A DNA stretch of 38,894 nt from Pedobacter sp. (lineage in GTDB: Bacteria > Bacteroidota > Bacteroidia > Sphingobacteriales > Sphingobacteriaceae), in contig JACMND010000043.1 in NCBI GenBank assembly GCA_014378705.1, forward strand, positions 1 through 38,894. The letters run 5' to 3'. Below, piece by piece: positions 24,724 to 34,800 of the stretch. Below the pieces are notes generated by a model. It saw nothing but the letters and a program-made list of their open reading frames with translations. It had not been told where the DNA came from and searched no databases. Both the position numbers and the translations under genes were made by a program. Every line of letters starts with the position of its first letter. Position 1 is the stretch's first letter.

Positions 24724-27486
24724 TTGTTTATACCATTCAAAAGACTTCAATTGAAATCTAATTATATAGTAATTTATCTTTGTTATTTACTAATTGCGAT
24801 TTTCCAGATTTCAGGCTGTATCACACCAAAAAATACAGTTACAAGTCGTGGAATGCAAAATTTGACTGCCCGTTATAACATTCTTTACAACGCCAGGGAA
24901 ATACTCAAAGAAAGCGAACAGAATATCAGTTTATCTCATCAGGATAATTATGATGTATTGCTGGATGTTTACGAAGAACCAAATGAACAAATTTCTCAAC
25001 CTGAATTAAAAAAGCTTGATGAAGCAATTTTAAAGGCAAATTCTATCATTAATGATAAGGTTCAAAGTAAGTATGTTGACGATGCTTATTTTATAATTGC
25101 CAAAGCAAACTTTTTAAAATCTAACTTTTACAATGCCACGGAATTTTTTACTTACATATATGGCTCCTATCCAAAACAAACCGAATTAAGGCAACTTTCT
25201 TTAGTTTTTAAAGCACGGTCGCTTATCAATTCGGAACGTTTTAATGATGCTAAATCTGTTTTAGATACCGCATTCAAATATGTAAATACCAAAAGTAAAT
25301 CAGTAGCCGGTTTGTATGCAACCAGCGCCCAACTGGCTCTGTATGGACACCAGGATGAACGAGCAGCGGAAATGCTTGAAAAGGCCGTCAGCTTCTCCGG
25401 TAAAGGCCAGCATAAAATACGCTGGATATTTCTTCTGGCCCAGCTTCAGGAATTAAATGGAAACTTAACTGCCGCACAAAAAAATTATGCACAGGTTATT
25501 AAAAGCAATGCACCATTTGAGATGGCTTTTAACGCGACCTTAAACAGGCTAAGTATAAAAGATAAGCAGGAAGGCCGTAGTTTAAACCGGGACGAGCAAC
25601 TGCTTTCTTTATTAAAGGACGATAATAATGTTAGTTTTTCTGATCAGGTATATTTTGAGATCGCAAAACTCCATGCCGATAAAGGTGAATTGGAGGTGGC
25701 CCTCAAAAATTATAAAACATCACTAAGGAAAAGTTCAGGTAACGATAACCAAAAAGGCCTTGCCTATCGTGCGATTGGGGATATCTATTTTAAACAAAAA
25801 AAGTATGAACAATCAAAAGCTTTTTATGACAGCAGCCTTGCTTCACTTTCACCGCAACATCGTGATTTTGATCTGATCAGAAAAAAAGCCGGCAGTATGT
25901 CGCTTTTATCCGACCGTTTGTTGATAATTGACCGTGAAGACACGTTGCAAATGCTGGCTAAACTACCTGAGGCAGAACGTAAAAAACGGATTGATCTACT
26001 GGCAATAAACCAGGCGCAAAATTTTTCAGGTCAAACAACCAATCCCTCAACTAGTTTGGTGCAACAAACGGCACTTCAAAATACGAGTTCAGACAAATTT
26101 TACTTCAATAATAGGGTAGCTTTAAGCCAGGGATTGGCTGAATTTAAACGTATTTGGGGTAACCGCAAACTTGAGGACAACTGGCGCCGCAGCCAACGGT
26201 CGGCAATTGATATAGCCAACAGTAATTTAAATGGTTTCGGGCTAAACGCTGCCGACAATCCTGATGTAGCTTCAATCGATAGCCTTAACACAAAAACATC
26301 CTTAAATACCGGCATCCTACCTGAAACACCAGAATTGATGGAAGCGTCTAATGGGCGAATTATAGCAGCTTATTATGATATAGGCAATTATTACCGGGAA
26401 GAGTTAAACGACGAAGAAGAAGCTATTAAAACTTATGAATTGATGTTAAACCGGTTTCCGGAGAATAATCTAAAACTTCCTGTGTATTATAATCTGTATC
26501 GGCTTTACGCGATGAAAGATCCAAAAAAATCTCTGGAGTATAAAAATATCCTCTTAAATCAATTTCCTGAATCTCCGTTCGCAAAAGTGATTAACAATCC
26601 TGAATATAATAGAATGAGTGATGATAAGGAGCTTGAATTAAATAATCGCTACAATGAATTATACGATCAATATGTCGCTAAAAATTATCCGGAAGTTTTA
26701 AAGCAGGCAGAAGAAATAAACCAAAAATACAATGACAATAAGCTTTCACCCCAATTGGCCTACCTGCGTGCCCTTGCCATAGGACATACTCAAAAATTAA
26801 ACGTATTAGATAGCGTGTTTAGAAATATAGTAAGAGATTATTCAGCTGATATTCTTATTGTACCCCTCATAAAACAACATTTAGCTTACATAGATTCAAA
26901 TAAATTAGCCATGCAAAGCCGTACATTCGCACTGGTTGATCAGGATCCAAATGAAGAGGTTTTTGTTGAAGAGCCAGCCATTGAACCAGTTTTAAAAAGC
27001 GCATTGGTTTCTACTACACCTGCGGATAATAAGCAGGTAGACAACAATATTATTACCGCTACAGAAAACAAAACCACAGTTCCGGCAGGTAGTTCACCTG
27101 TTGAAAACGGTTTATTCTCAATGACAGAATCCGCTGAATACTACTATATAATCAATGTAATGGACCCTTCTGTTAATCTAAGCTCATCAAGGTTTGGGGT
27201 AGGACAATTTAACCGTGCAAATTTTTCTGGAGAAGGAATTAAACATCAGTTAAAATCGGTTAACAACCAAAATCAGTTGATATTTGTAGGTGTGTTTAAA
27301 AGCAATCAGTCTGCTTTAGATTACTCTTTAAGTATCAATCAGGTTATGAAAGAAATAATGAAAATACCCGTTGATAAGTACAACACGTTTTACATCAGCA
27401 AACAAAACCTGGAGAAATTATCAGACCGGTTAATGATCAATAAGTATTTAGAATTTTACCGGTTAAATTTAAACCTGGGTCAATAA
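24724..27486 (+). CDS. sprE: T9SS periplasmic lipoprotein PorW/SprE
   Basis: PorW/SprE is a TPR lipoprotein needed for type IX secretion and gliding. The protein has about 920 residues with an N-terminal lipoprotein signal ending in ISGC (Cys32 from the TTG at 24724, Cys23 if the TTG at 24751 is used). The family-typical NLTARYNILYNAREILKESE follows. Next come several TPR-like helical pairs (about 110-390, e.g. VYFEIAKLHADKGELEVALK and AYRAIGDIYFKQKKYEQSKA), a low-complexity Gln/Asn/Thr middle, more TPR (about 545-650), and a C-terminal SPOR-like domain starting YYYIINVMDPSVNL. No ATG precedes the lipobox. The class A PBP gene starts 5 nt after its stop. Confidence 0.85.
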   Translation: MFIPFKRLQLKSNYIVIYLCYLLIAIFQISGCITPKNTVTSRGMQNLTARYNILYNAREILKESEQNISLSHQDNYDVLLDVYEEPNEQISQPELKKLDEAILKANSIINDKVQSKYVDDAYFIIAKANFLKSNFYNATEFFTYIYGSYPKQTELRQLSLVFKARSLINSERFNDAKSVLDTAFKYVNTKSKSVAGLYATSAQLALYGHQDERAAEMLEKAVSFSGKGQHKIRWIFLLAQLQELNGNLTAAQKNYAQVIKSNAPFEMAFNATLNRLSIKDKQEGRSLNRDEQLLSLLKDDNNVSFSDQVYFEIAKLHADKGELEVALKNYKTSLRKSSGNDNQKGLAYRAIGDIYFKQKKYEQSKAFYDSSLASLSPQHRDFDLIRKKAGSMSLLSDRLLIIDREDTLQMLAKLPEAERKKRIDLLAINQAQNFSGQTTNPSTSLVQQTALQNTSSDKFYFNNRVALSQGLAEFKRIWGNRKLEDNWRRSQRSAIDIANSNLNGFGLNAADNPDVASIDSLNTKTSLNTGILPETPELMEASNGRIIAAYYDIGNYYREELNDEEEAIKTYELMLNRFPENNLKLPVYYNLYRLYAMKDPKKSLEYKNILLNQFPESPFAKVINNPEYNRMSDDKELELNNRYNELYDQYVAKNYPEVLKQAEEINQKYNDNKLSPQLAYLRALAIGHTQKLNVLDSVFRNIVRDYSADILIVPLIKQHLAYIDSNKLAMQSRTFALVDQDPNEEVFVEEPAIEPVLKSALVSTTPADNKQVDNNIITATENKTTVPAGSSPVENGLFSMTESAEYYYIINVMDPSVNLSSSRFGVGQFNRANFSGEGIKHQLKSVNNQNQLIFVGVFKSNQSALDYSLSINQVMKEIMKIPVDKYNTFYISKQNLEKLSDRLMINKYLEFYRLNLNLGQ

Positions 27487-27491
27487 AAAAT

Positions 27492-29711
27492 ATGAACAAT
27501 AAGTTATCCAATCAAGACTTAAATCACTATACCATTGGCTTTTGGAAATGGATCTTAGGAATAATTTCTTTAGGTGCAATTATTATTTTTAGCATTGGAT
27601 TAGGCCTCTTTGGCACCTTGCCTTCTTTCCGCGACCTTGAAAACCCAAAAAGCAACCAGGCTTCAGAAGTTATATCAGATGACAATGTTGTTTTAGGGAC
27701 GTATTACATTCAAAACCGCACAAATGTACGTTATGATGAGCTTTCGCCTAACGTAATCAATGCGCTGATCGCTACTGAAGACAAGCGTTTTTATAATCAT
27801 TCCGGGATAGACTTTAAGAGAAGTTTTGCCATTCTGTTTAAAAACCTGATGGGTAAAAAAGAAGGTGCCAGCACGATCACTCAACAACTGGCCTTAAATC
27901 TATTTTCCAAAGAAGGCCGGGCTAAAAATATTGTTAAGCGGATCATTCAAAAATTGCAGGAACTTATCCTTGCTGTTAAGCTTGAAAGACAATATACCAA
28001 AGAAGAAATAATTACCATGTATCTTAATACAGTGGATTTTGGATCATACAATACATACGGTATAAAATCTGCTGCCAGAACTTATTTTAATACAACTCCT
28101 GATAAGCTTGAACCTCAACAGGCAGCTATTTTAATAGGAATGTTAAAAGGCCCTTCTTTTTACAATCCCCTCAGAAATCCAGAAAGGGCTCTTGGACGCC
28201 GAAATACGGTTCTTACCAATATGGAAAACGCAGATTATTTAAGTGAAGAAGAATCAGCACGTTTACAAGAGTTGCCACTAAAACTTTCATTTAGTGCCTC
28301 GGATCATAACGATGGATCGGCTGCCTATTTTCGTGCGGTCTTAAAAAAAGATATTCAAAAAACATTTCAACAAAACTCAATCAATAAAGCCGACGGATCG
28401 CCCTATGACCTTGACAGGGATGGATTAAAAATCTACACAACGATCAATTCCAGAATGCAGAACTATGCAGAAAAGGCGCAGCGTGTATATCTAAAAGATC
28501 TTCAGAGACAGTTTAATGTACAGTTTCGTGGCCGCGATCCTTTTAAAACGCCTGAAGCAAAAGGACTGATTGAGCAAGGAATGAAACGCTCAGACCGTTA
28601 TCATCAGCTTAAAACGGATGGAAAATCAGATGAAGAAATTAAAGCTGATTTTGCGAAACCAGTTAGGATGACCATTTTTAGTTGGCGTGGAGAAATTGAT
28701 ACGTTGATGAAACCTATTGATTCTATAAGGTATTATAAAATGATTTTACGAAACGCCGTTATGTCAATGGAACCGCAAACAGGTTATGTTAGGGCATGGG
28801 TTGGCGGAACAAATTTTGAATATTTTAAGTACGATCAGGTCAAGATCGGAACACGACAGGTGGGCTCAACAGCTAAACCATTTACATATGCTGCCGCCAT
28901 CAATGCTGGTTTTTCACCTTGCTACACCGTTCCCAATGAACCCATTACAATTGATGGCTGGACTCCTCGTGCACATAAACCGTTAATAGGATACCTGACC
29001 CTGAAAAAAGCTTTGGCAAATTCTCAAAATTATGTAACGGCCAGAATGATGTTTGAAGTTGGAGCGACGGCGGTTTCTACTTTAACAAAAAACATGGGCA
29101 TAACCACTAAAGTTCCTGCTTTACCGTCCATTTGCCTCGGTACTTTTGACGCCTCGGTTTATGACATGGTGGGCGCTTACTCCACGTTTGTAAATCAGGG
29201 CGTTTGGACCGAACCGCTTTACCTTCTTCGCATAGAAGATAAAAACGGAAACGTAATATATGAACGAAAGCCAAAGGTTAAAGTCGCCCTTAATCCGCAA
29301 ACTGCTTACGTTATGACCAATATGCTGAAAGCCGTGGTAACAGATGGAACCGGAAGACGCCTGCGTGGGAAGTATAATATGCAAAACCCAATAGGCGGTA
29401 AGACTGGAACAACGCAGGATAATTCTGATGGCTGGTTTATTGGCATAACCCCACAATTGGTTACCGGTGTTTGGACCGGGGCTGAAGACCGTGCCATCCA
29501 CTTTGCTTCTACGGATCAGGGTGAAGGCGCAAATTCGGCTTTGCCCATCTTTGCGCTGTACATGAAAAGTGTTTATGCAGACAAATCTTTAATTTATACC
29601 AAGGGTGATTTTGAGGTGCCAAAGGGTGGTGTAAATGTTATCCTTGATTGCGGCGCATACCAAAAGCAGGAATCCGGGCAAACAGAAGTGGACGAGAAAC
29701 TGGGGTTTTAG
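27492..29711 (+). CDS. Class A penicillin-binding protein (PBP1A-type)
   Basis: This is a bifunctional peptidoglycan glycosyltransferase/transpeptidase, 739 residues. It has one N-terminal TM helix (about 18-40), a GT51 domain with catalytic Glu96 in ATEDKRFYNHSGID and the STITQQLALNLF motif, then a transpeptidase domain with SxxK at Ser459-Lys462 (VGSTAKPFTY), SxN at Ser511-Asn513 and KTG at 637-639. All catalytic motifs are intact. It is 5 nt downstream of porW/sprE, so probably co-transcribed. The pairing suggests a link between cell-wall synthesis and secretion-machine assembly, but that is inference. Confidence 0.95.
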   Translation: MNNKLSNQDLNHYTIGFWKWILGIISLGAIIIFSIGLGLFGTLPSFRDLENPKSNQASEVISDDNVVLGTYYIQNRTNVRYDELSPNVINALIATEDKRFYNHSGIDFKRSFAILFKNLMGKKEGASTITQQLALNLFSKEGRAKNIVKRIIQKLQELILAVKLERQYTKEEIITMYLNTVDFGSYNTYGIKSAARTYFNTTPDKLEPQQAAILIGMLKGPSFYNPLRNPERALGRRNTVLTNMENADYLSEEESARLQELPLKLSFSASDHNDGSAAYFRAVLKKDIQKTFQQNSINKADGSPYDLDRDGLKIYTTINSRMQNYAEKAQRVYLKDLQRQFNVQFRGRDPFKTPEAKGLIEQGMKRSDRYHQLKTDGKSDEEIKADFAKPVRMTIFSWRGEIDTLMKPIDSIRYYKMILRNAVMSMEPQTGYVRAWVGGTNFEYFKYDQVKIGTRQVGSTAKPFTYAAAINAGFSPCYTVPNEPITIDGWTPRAHKPLIGYLTLKKALANSQNYVTARMMFEVGATAVSTLTKNMGITTKVPALPSICLGTFDASVYDMVGAYSTFVNQGVWTEPLYLLRIEDKNGNVIYERKPKVKVALNPQTAYVMTNMLKAVVTDGTGRRLRGKYNMQNPIGGKTGTTQDNSDGWFIGITPQLVTGVWTGAEDRAIHFASTDQGEGANSALPIFALYMKSVYADKSLIYTKGDFEVPKGGVNVILDCGAYQKQESGQTEVDEKLGF

Positions 29712-29830
29712 GAAGAGGGCGAATTTGAGGTAACAGATGTAAGCTATCAGTAAGGGAATTAATTTATTACCATCCGATCTCAAAATTCAGACATCAAACC
29801 CAGCACTTTACCTGACACCTCCTACTTATA

Positions 29831-31639
29831 ATGGAAAAATTTGATTATCGAGCTGCGCTGCAAAAAATTCCGGGCAAACCCGGTGTTTACCAATTTTATG
29901 ATGCATTAGGAGAATTAATTTATATCGGAAAGGCCAAGAACCTAAGAAATCGTGTTGGTTCCTATTTCAATAAAGACAATCAGCAGGTAAACGCCAAAAC
30001 AAGGGTCTTAGTAAGTAAAATTACAGACATTAATTTTACTATTGTGGATACAGAAATTGATGCCTGGCTGTTGGAAAATAGCCTTATTAAAAAGCATCAA
30101 CCTCGTTACAACGTTCTTTTAAAAGATGATAAAACTTACCCCTGGATACTGATTAAAAACGAACGATTTCCCAGAATTTACTGGACACGAAATTTGGTTA
30201 AAGACGGAACAATTTATTTTGGGCCTTATGCTTCGGTAAGCATGATGCACGTGATATTGGGAATGGTTAAAGAAATTTATCCTTTAAGAACTTGTAACTT
30301 GCCACTAACACCTGCGAATATAGAATCCGGAAAATTCAGGGTTTGCCTGGAATACCAGATCGGTAATTGCAAAGGCCCGTGTGAAGGATACCAAAACGAA
30401 ATAGACTATCATCACAATATTGAGGAGATAAAGGACATTTTGAACGGAAAAACCGGAGCTATCATCAGGAAGCTAAAAAACGAGATTCATCAATCTGTTT
30501 CTGACCTAAACTTTGAACTGGCACACCGTCTTAAAAGAAAGTATGATTTGCTTGAAAGATACCAAAGTAAATCAACCATAGTTAATTCTTCTATTTCTGA
30601 TGTAGACGTTTTTACAATCACCACAGATGAAAAGCATGCTTTCGTAAATTATCTCAAAGTAATTAACGGAACAGTGATAACCACTCAAACTATTGAACTT
30701 AAAAAACGGGTAGAAGAAAGCGATGCTGATTTATTAACCATCGCTATTTCTGAATTTAGAACAAGGTTTAACAGTACTTCAAGGGAAATAATCATTCCGT
30801 TTGAGCTTGACTGGGAAGAAACAGGCATTAAATTTACGGTTCCTAAATTAGGTGAAAAGAAAAAACTTCTGGAATTATCTCAGAAAAATGCAGCGTTTTT
30901 TAAAAGGGAAAAATTAGACCAGTACGAGAAACTAAACCCGGAAGTAAGAACAGAACGACTTCTAAACCTGATGATGAAAGATTTGCGCTTAACACAACTT
31001 CCTCGTCATATTGAGTGTTTTGATAATTCTAACTTTCAGGGAAAATTTCCGGTTTCTGCCGTAGTTGTTTTTAAGGACGGAAAACCATCTAAAAAAGATT
31101 ATCGCCACTTTAATGTGAAGACTGTTGAGGGCCCGGATGATTTTGCGACCATGGAAGAAGCTGTACACAGAAGATACAGGCGTATGCTTGAAGAAGGTGA
31201 AACTTTGCCCCAGCTTATCGTAATTGATGGCGGAAAAGGCCAGTTGTCTTCCGCTATAAAAAGCCTTACACTTTTGGGTATTGAAACACAGGTAGCCATC
31301 ATTGGAATTGCCAAGCGGCTTGAAGAGATTTATTATCCAAACGACCCATATCCGATGTACCTGGACAAAAAATCAGAAACATTAAAAATTATTCAGCAAT
31401 TACGGGATGAGGCACATCGTTTTGGAATAACTTTTCATCGCCTGAAGCGAAATAAAGCTACTTTATCTACAGAGTTAGAAAGCATTCCGGGAGTTGGGCG
31501 TACCTCTGCCGACAAATTGCTTAGAAAGTTTAAGTCAGTTAAAAATATTAAAATAGCTTCTCAACCTGAACTATTGGAAGTGCTTAACTTAAAGCAAACC
31601 CTTGCACTTATGGCTTACTTTAACAATAACCCTCAATAG
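29831..31639 (+). CDS. uvrC: Excinuclease ABC subunit C
   Basis: UvrC makes both incisions in nucleotide-excision repair after UvrAB damage recognition. The 602-residue protein has an N-terminal GIY-YIG nuclease (GKPGVYQFYDALGELIYIGK), the UVR domain for UvrB contact (about 205-245), the RNase H-like second nuclease (about 380-530, with IECFDNSNFQGKFPVSAVVV and VIDGGKGQLSSAI), and a C-terminal helix-hairpin-helix pair (LESIPGVGRTSADKLLRKFK). Start and length are standard. It is followed by an intrinsic terminator at 31666-31688. Confidence 0.97.
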   Translation: MEKFDYRAALQKIPGKPGVYQFYDALGELIYIGKAKNLRNRVGSYFNKDNQQVNAKTRVLVSKITDINFTIVDTEIDAWLLENSLIKKHQPRYNVLLKDDKTYPWILIKNERFPRIYWTRNLVKDGTIYFGPYASVSMMHVILGMVKEIYPLRTCNLPLTPANIESGKFRVCLEYQIGNCKGPCEGYQNEIDYHHNIEEIKDILNGKTGAIIRKLKNEIHQSVSDLNFELAHRLKRKYDLLERYQSKSTIVNSSISDVDVFTITTDEKHAFVNYLKVINGTVITTQTIELKKRVEESDADLLTIAISEFRTRFNSTSREIIIPFELDWEETGIKFTVPKLGEKKKLLELSQKNAAFFKREKLDQYEKLNPEVRTERLLNLMMKDLRLTQLPRHIECFDNSNFQGKFPVSAVVVFKDGKPSKKDYRHFNVKTVEGPDDFATMEEAVHRRYRRMLEEGETLPQLIVIDGGKGQLSSAIKSLTLLGIETQVAIIGIAKRLEEIYYPNDPYPMYLDKKSETLKIIQQLRDEAHRFGITFHRLKRNKATLSTELESIPGVGRTSADKLLRKFKSVKNIKIASQPELLEVLNLKQTLALMAYFNNNPQ

Positions 31640-31665
31640 AAACTTATAATACCTCATATTAAATT

Positions 31666-31688
31666 AGTTGCATATAAAGCAACTTTTT
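31666..31688 (+). terminator. Intrinsic terminator after uvrC
   Basis: AGTTGC (31666-31671) and GCAACT (31679-31684) form a 6-bp stem with a 7-nt loop, followed by TTTTT. It lies 27 nt after the uvrC stop and separates uvrC from the adhesin gene. Confidence 0.7.
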
Positions 31689-31729
31689 AATTCATCATTC
31701 GTATAAATCCTCAAACGCTGCAAGGATAG

Positions 31730-31751
31730 ATTACAAGTCATTACTTGTAAT
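31730..31751. promoter_or_regulatory. Perfect palindrome upstream of the adhesin gene
   Basis: ATTACAAGT (31730-31738) and ACTTGTAAT (31743-31751) are a perfect 9-bp inverted repeat with a 4-nt spacer. It stands about 85 nt before the preferred adhesin start and 19 nt before the alternative ATG at 31771. This is the size and symmetry of a dimeric-repressor operator, but a 5'-UTR hairpin is also possible. No TAnnTTTG box is visible in this spacer. Confidence 0.45.
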
Positions 31752-31836
31752 ACACGACTGAAAATACTACATGGGAATTTCTACCAGTTCATGTACTGCA
31801 TACACTACTATTTACAGGTTTCCCTGCGGGATAAGT

Positions 31837-34800
31837 ATGCGAAAAGTCTGGGCTGCTCTCCAATTTTTGTGCATTGCATTTTTCCTACTAACTGCCGGGC
31901 AACACGAGTTAAAAGCACAGTGTAATAACGCCATTACTTCAGGGAATTTTTCATCTATACCTCCTGGGCAGTATACCTCAATTGGTAGTTACACTTCTGC
32001 AATAGCTTCTGATTTCATAAGTATTGTTAACAATAACGGTAGTGTTGGCGCACATATCAAAAGAACGCTAAACTATTCCCTTAAACAAACGATATACAAC
32101 CTAAAATCGGCTACACCTTATACACTTTCATTTGATTATAGCTTATTGGATAATTGCCACGCATCTGCTCAAACCTCTTTTAGGGTTGAAGTTTTTAACG
32201 GAGCAACAAGTATAGGTATAACAGATATCAATGCCACAAACGGAGGCGGTGCTTCTACGGGTGTAGTCAACTTTACCACACCACCTGTAACCGGTGTGAT
32301 ATCCATTGTATTTACTGACCCTAATTCCAACAAACCATCCTGCGGAGCAGTAATCGATAATTTATTTATTCTTTCTCCTTTCGAAGTTACTTCTGCACAT
32401 ACAAACGTTTCGTGCTTTAACCAAAGCAATGGTAGTTTCACCATATCCGGAACCGGGGGTGCAGGCGCATATTCAGGTACCTATTCTTTTAACGGAAACC
32501 CGCTGGTTAGTTTTACGGTTAGCAACGGATCAGGAACTGTAAATAATTTAGCCGCCGGAAGTTACGAGGTTACACTTAGGGATGCCAATGGTTGTCCCCA
32601 AGTAAAAACAATTGTCATTACTCAGCCTACAGCTTTAACAATTACAGGTACAAAAACCGATGTTACCTGTGCTGGCTTTAACAATGGAACAATTAACTTA
32701 AATATTTCAGGCGGAACAGCTCCATTTAACTACATGTGGAACGATGGTGCCACTACTCAAAATGTTACTAATCTAAGTACAGGCCCGCATAGTGTAACTG
32801 TTACAGATGCCAAAGGCTGCTCTGCAAATTATTCTGTCAATATTTTCCAACCTACTGCCGTTACCGTTTTATCTTCGTTTTCTAACCCAACATGTTTTGG
32901 CAGTGCAGATGGCTCTATAAATTTATCTGTTTCTGGCGGTACGGCTCCTTATAGCTATAGCTGGTCCAACGGATCAACTTTAAAAAACCAAACAGGACTT
33001 GCAGCTGCGTCATACACCGTTACTGTTACAGATGCCAGAGGTTGTACAAATATCCAAAATATAACTTTGACATCTCCACCGGCCATGTTACTTTCTACAT
33101 CTGTAATTAATGTGCTTTGCAGTGGCAATAACTCTGGTAGTATTGACCTTATCGTTTCTGGAGGCACCGCACCTTATAGTTATAACTGGTCGAATGGAAG
33201 CACTGTACAGGATCTGACAAATTTAATAGCGGGAACTTATAGTGTTACTGTAACGGATAATAAAAATTGCACTTCAGTATTAACTGTGGCAATTTCACAA
33301 CCTTCACCGGTCACAATCAATTATGCGTTAACAAATGTAAGTTGCGCTGGCAATAACAATGGATCTATTTTATTGACGCCGACCGGAGGTACAGGAACTT
33401 ATTCATATTTGTGGAATACAGGAGCAACAACGAATAATCTTAGCGGTTTAGCTTCCGGATCTTACAGTGTTACAGTATCAGATCAAAACGGGTGTACTGC
33501 GGTAACAACAATTTCTATATCCCAACCAATTGCTATTTCTTTATCCGCAACGCAAACAAATATTAAATGTTTTGGAAGCAGTACAGGGGCCATTAATTTA
33601 ACCGTAAGCGGCGGAACTGCTCCTTTCTCTTATTTATGGAATAACATTTCAACCGGCTATTCTTCAACTACTGAAGATATATCATCCTTGCCGGCTGGCA
33701 CCTACGCAGTAACTGTTACAGATTTAAACGGATGTACTTCTTCCATAAGTGTAACGCTTACACAAATTCCTGCGATAACATTAAGCAGCACGGTAACCAA
33801 TGTTTCCTGTTTCGGCAACAATACCGGAGCAATCAATCTATCTGTTTCAGGCGGACAATCTCCTTATGCTTACGTGTGGACGAATACAAGTTCAACCAGT
33901 CAGGATCTGAGTAACCTTTTGGCTGGCAATTACACGGTTACGGTTACAGACGCTAACGGATGTATAGCTATTTTACCACATACAGTAACCCAGCCTGCGG
34001 CCGCGTTAAATATCTCCGGCACAAAAACCAATGTTTTATGTTTTGGCAGCAATACCGGTAGTGTCAACATCACACCGTCTGGTGGAACAGCACCATATAC
34101 TTACAGTTGGTCTAATGGTAGATATACTCAGGATATAACTAATCTTTTAGCCGGTAGTTACACCGTTACCGTTACCGATGCGAAAGGATGTGTTAAAACC
34201 AAAACCTATACAATAACCCAGCCCGCTCAAATATTACTGACTTTTAGTTCCACAAATCCAATTTGCGTTGGAAGCAATAATGGCTCTATCACTATAAATA
34301 CTCCAACCGGCGGCAGTGCGCCATACAGTTACAGCTGGGTAAAGGATGGTGTTGGTATATCTTCTCCAGATTTAAATGCTTTAACAGCAGGGGTTTACCA
34401 GCTTACAGTTACAGATCAAAACGGTTGTTCTGTTATTCATAGTATTGTTTTAAATGATCCGGTTCCCATATTAATAGATGTAAGACAAATAGATATTATT
34501 TGTGAAGGAAGTGATCCGGCGGCTAGTATCAGTATAGACATTAGTGGAGGTACGGCACCTTACACTAAAGTTTATACAAATATAGACGCTACTACATCTT
34601 TATTAACTGTTACAGACTTTTTTGGCTGTGAAAAAACTATCGTGGTGCCCTATTCCGTAATACCAGCCATTACAATTAACGCAGAACATGAGGACGTAAA
34701 ATGCTACGGGGATAATACAGGTTCAATAAGCATTTCTGTAAGTGGGGGTAACGCACCTTATACTTATGTATGGTCTGATGATCCTTCACTAAATGTTTCC

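Noticed and set aside
29121-29501. 126-codon minus-strand frame opposite the PBP gene
   Set aside because: It is antisense to the conserved transpeptidase motifs, with no domain of its own.
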